NCBI GenBank assembly: GCA_964465145.1
Contig: CAYXJR010000035.1
Location: forward strand, 1 to 42,562
From: JAUVKA01 sp964465145
GTDB taxonomy: Bacteria; Bacteroidota; Bacteroidia; Bacteroidales; UBA12481
Length of the DNA stretch: 42,562 nt
Direction: 5' to 3'
Under the pieces are notes generated by a model. The model did not search any database and had not been told where the DNA came from. It saw only the letters and a list, made by a program, of their open reading frames with translations. Below, in pieces: positions 18,515-26,899 of the stretch. Each line of letters begins with the position of its first letter. Positions within the stretch are counted from its first letter, which is position 1. Position numbers and translations under genes: made by a program.

Positions 18515-19726
18515 TCACACAAACATCTGCTGCAAAAGACCTTTTTTGAATGTCAGGGAGTGTGTGATTTGGGATTGCACTGATTGGATTTTTTTATCTA
18601 TGGAGGTGAGAAAGCCTACAATCTTTTTTTGTTCTTCGAAATGGGGGAGCTGAACTTCAATTTTTTCAATACTCTTTTTTGAAATTCCTAAAACTGAAAT
18701 TCCTTGTGCCATTTTCATCATTTGTTTCCGGATAGCATAACTCTGAAACAAGTACCCTTTGAAACCTACATACATTTTCACAGACTTATCCCTGACATGT
18801 ATCGTATGTAGACCAGCCAATATTTTATCTTCACTAATAGCAATAATTTCAATGGCCTTGCCGATATCAGAATAGTCTTCAGACGCATCTGCAATAATCA
18901 GGTCTCCCTGCTGGCAAAAATTGTCCGAATCGTATTTACTTATCTGAATATCAGCTTTTAGAAAGGGTGTTTTTTCATCAACAGATCTATAGTTACTTTT
19001 AAACTTAGTATGAATATCTCCGTAATGGATGTTTTTTATACTTCCCTTATCGAAAGTCAAATCATTTCTGGAAAATGAATTTGTTGTTATAAAAAACAAC
19101 AAATCTCCCATGCTTCTCTCCTCCCACTCCGGAAAATCCTCCCCATTCTCATCCTTAAACCTGATATCCTGTGAGAAAATTTTCTGCATCACTCCTTTTT
19201 TGTATTCTTCCAGTATTCCCTTTTTGCGGGTAAGGAGCTGAGTTTTTTTGTCGACAGTTGAGAGAAAATCTGCGATTTTTTGTTGTTCGAAACCAGATGG
19301 TACCAAAAGCTTAAGTCGCAATAATTTATTAACGGCTAACCCTGGTTGCGCCGACGATTCAGATAGTCGATTCAGATTCAGATCATCCAGTTTTTGAGCA
19401 AGCCATTCTGTATTTGAAGATTCATTTGCACAAACCACAATTGCGTGTTCAGAAATATATGATTTTCCTTTTACCCGGTTGATATTGCCACATAAAGCTC
19501 CCTGCCTTCCAATCAATAAATAGAATCCGTCATGTGTGAATGAATTAGTGAATCCCCTCAAACCATTTCCACCATAAACAGGAAAATCTCCATCTTCAGA
19601 TATATTCTCCGAGGTAATTCCTGAACCACTTTTAAAGTGGGAGCATAATTCACCTAATCGACTTTCTTTCCATTCACTATCAAACTCTGAAAATCGGAGT
19701 AATGGTTTGTTGTTTCTTCCTTTCAT
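18515..19726 (-). CDS. hsdS: Type I R-M specificity subunit (HsdS)
   Basis: 403 residues built as two target-recognition domains, each followed by a coiled-coil spacer: TRD1 ~1-150 with conserved segment QQKIADFLSTVDKKTQLL, TRD2 ~200-350 with EQKKIVGFLTSIDKKIQSV. The two spacers resemble each other, the usual pseudo-twofold layout. It sets the bipartite DNA recognition sequence of the methylase and restriction complex; the target cannot be read from the sequence. It lies 36 nt after the phosphatase gene. It looks complete; I see no inverted-repeat recombinase or silent hsdS copy nearby, so phase variation is not indicated. Confidence 0.94.
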   Translation of the reverse strand: MKGRNNKPLLRFSEFDSEWKESRLGELCSHFKSGSGITSENISEDGDFPVYGGNGLRGFTNSFTHDGFYLLIGRQGALCGNINRVKGKSYISEHAIVVCANESSNTEWLAQKLDDLNLNRLSESSAQPGLAVNKLLRLKLLVPSGFEQQKIADFLSTVDKKTQLLTRKKGILEEYKKGVMQKIFSQDIRFKDENGEDFPEWEERSMGDLLFFITTNSFSRNDLTFDKGSIKNIHYGDIHTKFKSNYRSVDEKTPFLKADIQISKYDSDNFCQQGDLIIADASEDYSDIGKAIEIIAISEDKILAGLHTIHVRDKSVKMYVGFKGYLFQSYAIRKQMMKMAQGISVLGISKKSIEKIEVQLPHFEEQKKIVGFLTSIDKKIQSVQSQITHSLTFKKGLLQQMFV

Positions 19727-19762
19727 TTTCTGTAATAGGATTTCCCTATTTAAGTCGTTATA

Positions 19763-20248
19763 TCAAATCCCCCATCGCCTTTTTATGTATAATAAATTCC
19801 CCTGCTTAGGATTGAAAAATGGGTAATAATCGTTCCTAAAAAGGCTTATTGTACTTTCGTTTTTTTCAATCAGATCCTGTTCTAATAAATACATCAATGC
19901 AATGGAGGGACTTCTGGATTCTCCCAAGCTACAATACACAAACACCTCATTCCCAATTCTCAAATGTTGGTGAATAAAATCCAAGGCTGGATTTATCATT
20001 TCGTCATTTACGTATTTAGGATCTTCAGCATCTATCATATTCAAATAGATGGAATCATTTTCTCTTTTAACCAAATAATATGGATTGTCAGGGTTACATC
20101 CTCTGCCCTGCCAACCAACAACCGATTGGTGCGTAACATAACCTTTAGCGCGGTTCAATGCGCATACTATTTTCATTCCCTTGTGTTTGGCAGTATAATA
20201 TTCCTCTTTGGTACCAACAAATAACAATAGATCCTTTATCTGTATCAT
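19763..20248 (-). CDS. Dual-specificity phosphatase-like protein inside the R-M operon
   Basis: 161 residues. It has the CX5R phosphatase signature C106-SLGES-R112 followed by SPSIALMYLL, the DSP P-loop and helix, and a preceding general-acid candidate Asp73 in MIDAEDP. The usual His before the Cys is Tyr here (VYCSLGESRS). It is small, soluble and lacks a signal peptide. It sits between hsdM (50 nt) and hsdS (36 nt) on the same strand, so it should be co-transcribed with the methylase core. Predicted to remove phosphate from protein Ser/Thr/Tyr or from another phosphorylated ligand; the substrate is unknown. The Ser/Thr kinase gene of the next cassette is 3.6 kb upstream. Confidence 0.85.
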   Translation of the reverse strand: MIQIKDLLLFVGTKEEYYTAKHKGMKIVCALNRAKGYVTHQSVVGWQGRGCNPDNPYYLVKRENDSIYLNMIDAEDPKYVNDEMINPALDFIHQHLRIGNEVFVYCSLGESRSPSIALMYLLEQDLIEKNESTISLFRNDYYPFFNPKQGNLLYIKRRWGI

Positions 20249-20298
20249 TTAATAATTATTTGTATTCTATTGCACCTTTATCGATTAGATCTACAAAA

Positions 20299-21858
20299 TT
20301 AGAAAGGCTTATCAATACCTAATTGTTCACAATAATCCTGGATGGTTTTATCTATATCAGCAATCTCTATCTCCAAACCCTTCAACTCATCCGAAACGGC
20401 TGAAAGGTTCACCTGTTCTTCCTCCTCAAAAGTATCCACATACCGGGGTATATTAAGGTTAAAATCATTCTCTCGTATTTCATCTATGGTGGCAGTGTAG
20501 CTATATTTCTCGATTGTTTTTCGTTTACGAAAGGTGTTAACAATCAACTCGATATCTTCCTGGCGGAGGTTATTCTGAGTTTTAACTTTCTCGAAATGCT
20601 GGCTGGCATCAATGAAAAGGATATTACCAGAATTCTCCCGCTGTTTCTTCAGAACCAGAATACAAGTGGGGATGCCAGTGCCATAAAAGACATTGGCTGG
20701 CAATCCGATAACGGCATCCAGGTAATTCCGTTCCTCGATGAGGTATTTTCGGATATGTCCTTCTGCCGCACCACGAAACAGAACTCCATGCGGCAAAACG
20801 CAGGCCATAGTTCCATTATCATCAAGCTGGTAGATCATATGCTGCAGAAAAGCAAAATCAGCCTTGGTTTTTGGGGCTAATTTTCCATATGGAGCAAATC
20901 GATCATCATTCATAAAAAGTGGACTGGCACTCCAATCGGCAGAGAAGGGTGGATTGGCCACGATGGCTTCAAAACGCTGCTCAATGTGCTGGGGGTGTTC
21001 CAGGGTATCCTCGTTTTTGATGTCGAACTTACGATAATGCACATCATGCATGATCATGTTCATCCGGCATAGGTTGTAAGTAGTAGGATTGCTTTCCTGT
21101 CCGTAAAACCCTGCCACCTCTTTCACCTCCTTGGCCACCCTAAGCAATAATGATCCAGAACCGCAGGTAGGATCATAAACAGATTTTAGTTTATCCTTCC
21201 CAGTAGTCACGATTTTCGCCAGCACCTTGCTCACCTGTTGTGGAGTATAGAACTCACCCGCTTTCTTACCTGCCCCGGACGCGAACTGTCCAATCAGATA
21301 TTCATAGGCATCGCCCAAAATATCGCTCTTAGTATCCTCCAGTTTAAAATCAATCTCATCCAGATGTGAAAGTACTTTTACAATCAGATCGTTTTTAGCA
21401 CTTTCCGTCTTGCCAAGTTTGCTGCTGGTCAGATCAAGATCCTCAAACAGATTCCCAAAATCATCCTCACTCTCCATGCCCATTGTGCTCTGCTCTATAT
21501 TATTCAGCACATTAGAAAGATCACCCAGTATAAACTTAGATTTCCCGTCTCCATTTCCTCGACGGGCTAGCTCGCTAAATAGCTCCGAGGGCTTCAGAAA
21601 ATAACCCAGCTTATCCAGTGATTCTTCTCTAATAGCATCCAGGTAATCCTTCCCTTGATCGGTGCTCTCATTTATATCCTTATATATCAATCCATCAGGC
21701 TTTAGGATCTCGTTCGCATAGCTATGCATCTTCTCACTCAGATACTTATAGAAGATAAATCCCAGGATATAATCCCGGAAATCATCAGCATCCATCTTAC
21801 CCCTCAGGGTATTGGCTATATTCCAGAGTTGTTGTTCCAGTTGTTGTTTTTCGGTCAT
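20299..21858 (-). CDS. hsdM: Type I R-M methyltransferase subunit (HsdM)
   Basis: 519 residues. The N-terminal helical HsdM domain (QLWNIANTLRGKMDADDFRDYI) is followed by the N6-adenine methyltransferase core: SAM motif VYDPTCGSGSLLL near 226-238 and catalytic motif IV ANPPFSADW near 300. The link AGEFYTPQQVSKVLAKI is the standard HsdM segment before motif I. With HsdS it methylates adenine in the recognition site to protect the host DNA. It is first of hsdM-DSP-hsdS-hsdR. Upstream lies a short TGCGGGT-type repeat and a PD-(D/E)XK-like gene. Confidence 0.96.
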   Translation of the reverse strand: MTEKQQLEQQLWNIANTLRGKMDADDFRDYILGFIFYKYLSEKMHSYANEILKPDGLIYKDINESTDQGKDYLDAIREESLDKLGYFLKPSELFSELARRGNGDGKSKFILGDLSNVLNNIEQSTMGMESEDDFGNLFEDLDLTSSKLGKTESAKNDLIVKVLSHLDEIDFKLEDTKSDILGDAYEYLIGQFASGAGKKAGEFYTPQQVSKVLAKIVTTGKDKLKSVYDPTCGSGSLLLRVAKEVKEVAGFYGQESNPTTYNLCRMNMIMHDVHYRKFDIKNEDTLEHPQHIEQRFEAIVANPPFSADWSASPLFMNDDRFAPYGKLAPKTKADFAFLQHMIYQLDDNGTMACVLPHGVLFRGAAEGHIRKYLIEERNYLDAVIGLPANVFYGTGIPTCILVLKKQRENSGNILFIDASQHFEKVKTQNNLRQEDIELIVNTFRKRKTIEKYSYTATIDEIRENDFNLNIPRYVDTFEEEEQVNLSAVSDELKGLEIEIADIDKTIQDYCEQLGIDKPF

Positions 21859-21880
21859 GGTTGCGAAGATAGTAAAGAAG

Positions 21881-21914
21881 TTGCGGGTTGCGCGATGCGG
21901 GTTGCGAGTTGTTA
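21881..21914. repeat. Heptamer-like repeat upstream of hsdM
   Basis: The stretch TTGCGGGTTGCGCGATGCGG and the following GTTGCGAGTTG is a degenerate tandem of a 7-nt unit. Read on the other strand (CAACCCGCAA) it matches the repeat at 35602-35657. Confidence 0.6.
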
Positions 21915-21928
21915 TAAAAAAAATTGGG

Positions 21929-22534
21929 CTAGTCTTTGCTCCAGGTTCTTAGGGCATCGATGAAGGCTATTTCAAATGAATCCCTTTGAGGGTTGCTGTC
22001 TAACCAATTTGCAATATCATCGAAGGTAATCACATTAGATCCCATGGTTTTGTTTGATGGTTGAACATAGATAATTTCGAGAACAGGATTTTCCCCTGAA
22101 TAGTTGAATTGAGCATCCAGAATCCCCAATTCCTGCATCTTATCTTTCAGATGATCATATTTCTTGACATAGGTACTTACATTTGAAATTTTTATTACTC
22201 CATCCACAATAGCCCTTGTGCCAAAACCTTTGGCTTCTTGAAGATAAAGATCTTGACCATCCCTTCTTGAACCAGTATCAGTTTTAAACTCTATCAAATA
22301 GTTTTTCCCATTATTCCCAACCGCAAAAAAATCAACCTTATATGATCGGTCAGAGTAATTTGTTCCTTCATGCTCTGGTTTTAATGTTCCCAGACGTAAT
22401 GGAAACTCTGGTATAATTCCTTTAATCTCCACTCTTAAATTTTCACTTAGGATTGATGCCAGGTAATAACCTACCAAGCTATCAATACGTGGCTCTGCTT
22501 TATAAGCTGGAAGTTTTTTCCAGTCTTTCATCAT
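21929..22534 (-). CDS. Predicted PD-(D/E)XK-like protein upstream of hsdM
   Basis: 201 residues. The N-terminus has E15-P-R-I-D-S-LVGYYLASILS, and further on are SYKVDFFAV (Asp68) and YLIEFKTD (Glu82, Lys84), matching the E...D...ExK layout of PD-(D/E)XK nuclease-fold proteins. The C-terminal 100 residues are a helical and strand-mixed region without named motifs. It could cleave DNA, or be an inactive fold that binds it. It lies about 70 nt upstream of hsdM and 133 nt after the next cassette on the same strand, so it could belong to either. Fold call is by eye. Confidence 0.6.
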   Translation of the reverse strand: MMKDWKKLPAYKAEPRIDSLVGYYLASILSENLRVEIKGIIPEFPLRLGTLKPEHEGTNYSDRSYKVDFFAVGNNGKNYLIEFKTDTGSRRDGQDLYLQEAKGFGTRAIVDGVIKISNVSTYVKKYDHLKDKMQELGILDAQFNYSGENPVLEIIYVQPSNKTMGSNVITFDDIANWLDSNPQRDSFEIAFIDALRTWSKD

Positions 22535-22667
22535 TTCGAAGTAGGAGGACCAGTTTATTTTTGATTTTTTGGTGTTTAGTATAATAATAGCGGTTAGCGT
22601 ATTTGGTGGTCTGAGTAACGATCACTGACATAATTACGTATTGTTACGTTCTTTTCATTTACATTCA

Positions 22668-23870
22668 TCACAGTGAATTCCATTTATTAGCTTGAACGAG
22701 ACCTCTTAAGTTATCGTAAACAGCTAATGCTGATAAATTATAATCGACAACGTTTTTAAAGTCTCGATCTCTACCCGTAATTCCATTACTTGAAAAAGAC
22801 TCTGTTAATAATCTAGCTGTCTCTAACTGGATTTTTAAACCTTCTTTTGTAAGTGAATATGTTTCTTTAACAGATTGCTTTGCCTGATGTCTTAGGCAAT
22901 GCAAATAATGCTGAAATGACTGCCTCTCATTATAATTAACAGTGGACGGTTGAGCGCCTGAAGAAAATAATAATTCTGTATAAGATGAGCCAAATGAACT
23001 ATCTGTTCGTAGGTTTTGCAGTAATCCGACCCTATTTGCCATGTCCAAAAACGGAATTTGATATTCAGATAGAGCTTGTGGGCAGTAATACCACTTGCTT
23101 CTGCGACTCATCCCATCTTCTGGATTATTGAACCTTGAGGTACTAAACGTCCTGACATTCAACCAATTTCCTGATGCTATCGCATCAACCTTTGACAATG
23201 CCAGTAAAAGCATTTGATGATTAGCATATCCCAAAATAACTTTTTTTCCCTGATGCTTAATACCTGTAGTAAGGTCAAGCAAGTTTACTATCCAATTAGG
23301 ATCTGTGATGAGATACTCATTTGAAGGTGGTTCAGCAACGATATAACAGCCTGCAAAATTCCATGTATCGAGATATTCAATAATTTGATGGATGGTATCT
23401 TCATCAGATGCAGCTTCTTTAGATAAGCATAAAGTTAAATACAAGTCTTTATCGGTTATCATTGATGCAGCTTCTTCTAAAAGCATAGTATTATATGAGT
23501 ACCAATCGTCACTTATTAGACTTGACATTAAGCCAGGCAAAATAAAAAAAATACTATTTAAAGGATCATTATAATCCGCTTTTAGAGCAGTTAACATTTG
23601 TCGAATCTCAGCCTTATTAAACAATGCTGTTTGGTAGTTGGAAGGCCAAAAGGAATGAGAGATTAACCTTCCATGGTCAGATCTCGGAATAAAAAATTGA
23701 GGGTCAATTGCAACCTTCCCTCCTTTTGGTGAAATCCTAGAGCAGAAGTTTGTCATTTGGTCAAGTGTTAAGTCTCTTGGACTTAATATTATTATTCCTG
23801 TTTCCCAGCTATTTAAGAGTTCTTCTGACATGCTCATCATGCCATGTCCAAACTGAAGGTATAGCTCCAT
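22668..23870 (-). CDS. Predicted TIM-barrel-like protein of the kinase cassette, unknown function
   Basis: 400 residues, soluble. Strand-loop-helix blocks recur: TGIIILSPRDLT, GKVAIDPQFFIP, NSIFFILPGLM, LYLTLCLS, AGCYIVAEPPSN, KKVILGYANHQM and VDAIASGNWLNVRTFS. This spacing and the run of inward-facing Asp/Glu/Arg at strand ends suggest a TIM barrel, distantly like the tRNA-guanine transglycosylase/DpdA group, but the catalytic residues of that group are not clearly present. Residues ~300-400 are mostly helical (CLRHQAKQSVKETYSLTKEG). Its start overlaps the kinase stop, so the two are coupled. I do not recognise the family. Confidence 0.65.
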   Translation of the reverse strand: MELYLQFGHGMMSMSEELLNSWETGIIILSPRDLTLDQMTNFCSRISPKGGKVAIDPQFFIPRSDHGRLISHSFWPSNYQTALFNKAEIRQMLTALKADYNDPLNSIFFILPGLMSSLISDDWYSYNTMLLEEAASMITDKDLYLTLCLSKEAASDEDTIHQIIEYLDTWNFAGCYIVAEPPSNEYLITDPNWIVNLLDLTTGIKHQGKKVILGYANHQMLLLALSKVDAIASGNWLNVRTFSTSRFNNPEDGMSRRSKWYYCPQALSEYQIPFLDMANRVGLLQNLRTDSSFGSSYTELLFSSGAQPSTVNYNERQSFQHYLHCLRHQAKQSVKETYSLTKEGLKIQLETARLLTESFSSNGITGRDRDFKNVVDYNLSALAVYDNLRGLVQANKWNSL

Positions 23871-24706
23871 TATGTCAGATTTAAAGTTGATTTAATTGCT
23901 AAGTATATTTCTTTAGCTTCTTTGGCGTTTCTTGGTCTTCGGTACCTTCGGTGGTCACCAAGCAAACGAATGAATGCAGAAAGTTGAAATTGTGTATCTC
24001 CATCAATACGCTGTGCAGGTAAAGAATTTTGTTCGAGTTTCTTGATTATTTTAAAAACATCATTATTTGAATCTTTCACATAAAAATTTTCACCTTGCAA
24101 GATTTCATAAGTAACTACTCCAATTGAAAATAAGTCAGATCTTATATCTATTTCTTTCTTAAGATTCCGGAATTGCTCAGAAGAAGCATAGCCAAGAGTA
24201 AAAACTCCAAAGGGACTATTTGAATCTGTAATAGACTCTAAGTCAAGATGTCTTGCTATTCCAAAATCCAATAGCCAGAATTTACCATTATCATCTAGCA
24301 TTATGTTCTCTGGTTTGATATCTCGGTGAACCAAGTTGTGCTGTTCTGATAGGATAGCCAGTTCTAACATTGTCTCCAAGAAGCTGCAGATTTCTTTCAA
24401 AGAAAATTGTTTATTACTCTTTATAACGGCTCGAAGGTTTTCTCCAGATACATATTCTTCAATAATCCATAGTGGATTTGGACTTGGTTCGTCACAATTG
24501 TGGAAATAAATCTTGGGGATATTGTGTGAATGCAATAAGCTAACAGCCAGTACCTCTCTTTTAGATCTTTCTATGCTATCATCCTTTGGATAGATCTTTT
24601 TGAATACTATTTTCCCTAGATCTGGGTGATTCGCAATGTATACTTCTTTTTGTCCTCCTCCATGAATTTGCACAAGATCCGTTAATTTATTAAACTCATC
24701 TTTCAT
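23870..24706 (-). CDS. Ser/Thr protein kinase, stand-alone catalytic domain
   Basis: 278 residues, one Hanks-type kinase domain with no membrane anchor or sensor tail. The loop GGGQKEVY (17-24) is the nucleotide-binding Gly-rich loop and Lys36/37 is in strand 3. The catalytic loop HRDIKPEN is at 127-134, DFG at 147-149, and an APE-like activation-segment end falls near GYASSEQ (172-178), where the usual APE is altered. It should phosphorylate Ser/Thr of a partner, most simply the proteins encoded beside it. It overlaps the upstream gene by 11 nt and the downstream one by 1 nt, so all three are translated together. Substrate and signal unknown. Confidence 0.92.
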   Translation of the reverse strand: MKDEFNKLTDLVQIHGGGQKEVYIANHPDLGKIVFKKIYPKDDSIERSKREVLAVSLLHSHNIPKIYFHNCDEPSPNPLWIIEEYVSGENLRAVIKSNKQFSLKEICSFLETMLELAILSEQHNLVHRDIKPENIMLDDNGKFWLLDFGIARHLDLESITDSNSPFGVFTLGYASSEQFRNLKKEIDIRSDLFSIGVVTYEILQGENFYVKDSNNDVFKIIKKLEQNSLPAQRIDGDTQFQLSAFIRLLGDHRRYRRPRNAKEAKEIYLAIKSTLNLT

Positions 24707-25379
24707 TTACTACACGTCCTATATGTTCATTTATTAGCCAAGAGTAGTATGATCCAGGCAGTTTATTTTTTCTTGCTTTTATTACAACCTTAGCCTTGTT
24801 ACCATCAAAAGTAATTAAACCTGTATTTAAGTCTTCATGAAATTTGTTAAGTTTTGAAGTATTTGGTTCGGGAACAAGCACGTAGCTTTTTGAAGAGAAG
24901 TTCAAATTTAGATTTGCTTGTTCAATGGCTTTTTTCCAATTTTTCAACTTTGCTTCAATTGCTATTATATCTCGAACAAAGAAATTGTCTTTAAGTTTCT
25001 TTACTATAACTCTATTTCTATTGAGCTCAATAAGGCTTGATTTTTTCAATTTTTGAATAGTAGAATTGATTTCTTTTTGATTGTATCCTAAATTAGAAAC
25101 AAGGGTTCTTATACTGATTCCTTTGGATTTTTTTGACGAAATAAAGTGCAATATTTTTAGATCTTGCTTGCCTAGATTGTTTCGATCTTTATTCCAGTTT
25201 ATTTCTGAGTTTCTTTCCCATGACACTACTAGAATGTCTGGAATGCCTCCGTCTGTGATTGTTTCTTGCAATACCATATATTCCAATTTTTCATCTTGGA
25301 ATAGATCATTCGCTCTCAAAAAGGAATCAACAAAGGTTGCTTCTGCTCCTTCTTTTACTATTCTTGAATGTAACTTCAA
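24696..25379 (-). CDS. PD-(D/E)XK-like protein split by a winged-helix insert
   Basis: 227 residues from a TTG start (the frame upstream holds no ATG or GTG before a TAG stop). Residues ~35-52 read YMVLQETITDGGIPDILVVS, with the Pro-Asp pair at 47-48. Residues 138-146 read IIAIEAKLK, with Glu142-x-Lys144. Together these make a PD...ExK nuclease centre. Between them, residues ~70-125 (KQDLKILHFISSKKS...IRTLVSNLGYNQKEI) look like a winged helix, so the DNA-binding unit appears to be inserted into the nuclease fold. First gene of the cassette. It may sense DNA and cut it, or may have lost activity. Confidence 0.68.
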   Translation of the reverse strand: MKLHSRIVKEGAEATFVDSFLRANDLFQDEKLEYMVLQETITDGGIPDILVVSWERNSEINWNKDRNNLGKQDLKILHFISSKKSKGISIRTLVSNLGYNQKEINSTIQKLKKSSLIELNRNRVIVKKLKDNFFVRDIIAIEAKLKNWKKAIEQANLNLNFSSKSYVLVPEPNTSKLNKFHEDLNTGLITFDGNKAKVVIKARKNKLPGSYYSWLINEHIGRVVNER

Positions 25380-25876
25380 TTCGATTTTTTTAATTGTATG
25401 GTATAATTCGCAATATAACTATTTTCGATCAATTGAAATTTCAATCTATTCATGGAACATAACCTATTAGTGTTGTATCAATCGTCAAGCTTAAAAGTAA
25501 TATATTCCGGTTGGAATGTAAATAATTATTATCAGGTTATTGGAAAAAAGCCTGTCGATGACTTTTAATACAAGTTGGACAAAGCTGATAACCGGTTACG
25601 GGCATTCTATAGTGCTTGATGGACTGAACTCAAAGCAATGTTGGGTTGAGCATAGGGCGTAAGCACCTGTTATGGTTTGTATTATCATTGTTTTGAACTG
25701 CTTATTGAGCATAGTCCTTCAAATTCCGGGATTAGCTGACATCACTCTAATAGGGCAATAACTTGTTTGCCCTGCCTGCCAACATTGATCTGAGCCATTA
25801 TGACTATAATGAATGAAAACTAATTCAGAATTGAGCCTCAAGAAAAAATAATTCTGTGTATCCAATTGTGTATCCA
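25380..25876. other. 497-nt gene-free stretch upstream of the kinase cassette
   Basis: No ORF above background. It holds a direct repeat of TGTGTATCC at 25855-25863 and 25867-25875, beside the tRNA terminator. The promoter of the - strand cassette must lie near 25400-25450, but I cannot pick out a clear -7/-33 pair. Confidence 0.4.
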
Positions 25877-25920
25877 CAAAAGAAAAAGCAGCTACTCGTT
25901 TTACCGTGTAACTGCTTGAT
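25877..25920 (-). terminator. Rho-independent terminator of tRNA-Val
   Basis: On the - strand AGCAGTTAC (25916-25908) pairs with GTAGCTGCT (25895-25887) through one G-U, with a 12-nt loop, followed by TTTTTCTTTT. It lies 14 nt after the tRNA end. Confidence 0.75.
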
Positions 25921-25930
25921 TTTCAGTTGT

Positions 25931-26004
25931 GGGCGATACTGGATTCGAACCAGTGACCCCCTGCTTGTAAGGCAGGTGCTCTGAACCAGCTGAGCTAATC
26001 GCCC
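25931..26004 (-). tRNA. tRNA-Val (anticodon TAC)
   Basis: 74 nt on the - strand. The acceptor GGGCGAT pairs with ATCGCCC. The D arm is GCTCAGCTGGTTCAGAGC. The anticodon stem-loop is CCTGC-CTTACAA-GCAGG with anticodon TAC. The T arm is CTGGTTCGAATCCAG. No CCA is encoded (the next bases are ACA), as is usual in Bacteroidota. This tRNA reads GUA/GUG codons and, with the modified wobble base, other Val codons. Confidence 0.97.
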
Positions 26005-26026
26005 GAAATACTTTAGAACGCTGCCG

Positions 26027-26070
26027 GGTGCTCTGAACCTCCCGATGCTTATCGGGAGAGCTAATCGCCC
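26027..26070 (-). pseudogene. Partial duplicate of the tRNA-Val 5' half interrupted by a palindrome
   Basis: On the - strand the fragment reads GGGCGATTAGCTC, then a 20-bp palindrome CTCCCGATAAGCATCGGGAG, then GTTCAGAGCACC. Compared with the intact tRNA, the five bases AGCTG of the D loop are replaced by the palindrome; after GAGCACC the match stops. It is 22 nt upstream of the intact tRNA. It lacks anticodon and T arms, so it cannot be functional. Confidence 0.85.
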
Positions 26071-26198
26071 TTCAAAGCGGATGCAAATATAGTCGGTTTT
26101 TTTTACGAGACAAAATTTTTATTCGAAAGTTGAAAAGCACCAAATCGACATCATTAGCCATAGAGATTTGGCTCTTATTATTTCCTAATTCTGCCCCC

Positions 26199-26678
26199 CT
26201 AATCCCCTCCCAAATCAAGCATGCCTTCCCGGAATACCTGCGGCCCCTCCTGCCGCGGGTCAATAAGTACCACCCTGTAATAGTACTCTTTATCCTCGAC
26301 ATTATTAAAGAGAAAATTCCAGGTATAATAACACATGCATTTGCAGTAACATGAAGTATACGGAGACGGACAGGTATCCCTTATAGTCATAAAAATAGAA
26401 TCATTGGAAACCTTTGTCTCAGTTGTAAAAGGAGCACAACATATATAATTTAAACCTATTAATGCATCCAGACTGTCATTCTTGAGGGTGAAAATCAATG
26501 TGTCATTTTCATCTAATATACTTTTCATGCTGCTGAAACCCTGGCCGTTACATCCGCCTGGATTTGTTTTGACAAAAGTTATTGTCCCCGAATCTTCCGG
26601 GTCATTAGAATCTTTGGAGCACATAGCCAGGGTAAATAATACCACGACTGTGAATAGAATAAAAACACTTTTTTTCAT
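26199..26678 (-). CDS. Cysteine-rich lipoprotein, unknown function
   Basis: 159 residues with a lipoprotein signal peptide (FTLAMC, Cys20), so anchored in the envelope. Ten further Cys are present, five of them clustered in SPYTSCYCKCMCYYTW (~105-120), with a CC pair (NYICCAPF) and a separate GGCNGQG. This pattern suggests a metal site or disulfide-bonded fold. The tail (EGPQVFREGMLDLGGD) is acidic. It stands alone: 220 nt of gene-free sequence lie upstream. I do not recognise a family. Confidence 0.75.
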   Translation of the reverse strand: MKKSVFILFTVVVLFTLAMCSKDSNDPEDSGTITFVKTNPGGCNGQGFSSMKSILDENDTLIFTLKNDSLDALIGLNYICCAPFTTETKVSNDSIFMTIRDTCPSPYTSCYCKCMCYYTWNFLFNNVEDKEYYYRVVLIDPRQEGPQVFREGMLDLGGD

Positions 26679-26899
26679 AATTTCAGGCTTTGGATGCTAA
26701 TTATTTACCCACAAAAATAATGCCCCTTGTCACAGTTCGGACGAACTTCACATCCATGCAATAAATCAAAATAAATATTAAATAAGAAGATTCTATTATT
26801 TTCAGTCCCTCTCCCATACCTATTACCCCTTTGTCGGCCAGCCCTGTAATCAGTGCTTTTTATAAAGGTCAGAAATGGCTGGGTATGTCGTAAGTGGGT

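Noticed and set aside
19029..19241. + strand ORF inside hsdS
   Set aside because: Antisense to a clear HsdS coding region.
22668..23870. Firm assignment as a tRNA-guanine transglycosylase or DpdA
   Set aside because: The strand pattern is suggestive but the catalytic Asp and zinc-site residues of that family are not clearly present.
25928..26000. Protein fragment reading YWIRTSDPL next to the tRNA
   Set aside because: A well-known spurious translation of tRNA sequence.
26072..26354. Opposite-strand and shifted ORFs over the lipoprotein gene
   Set aside because: Shadows of the lipoprotein frame, without signal or motif.
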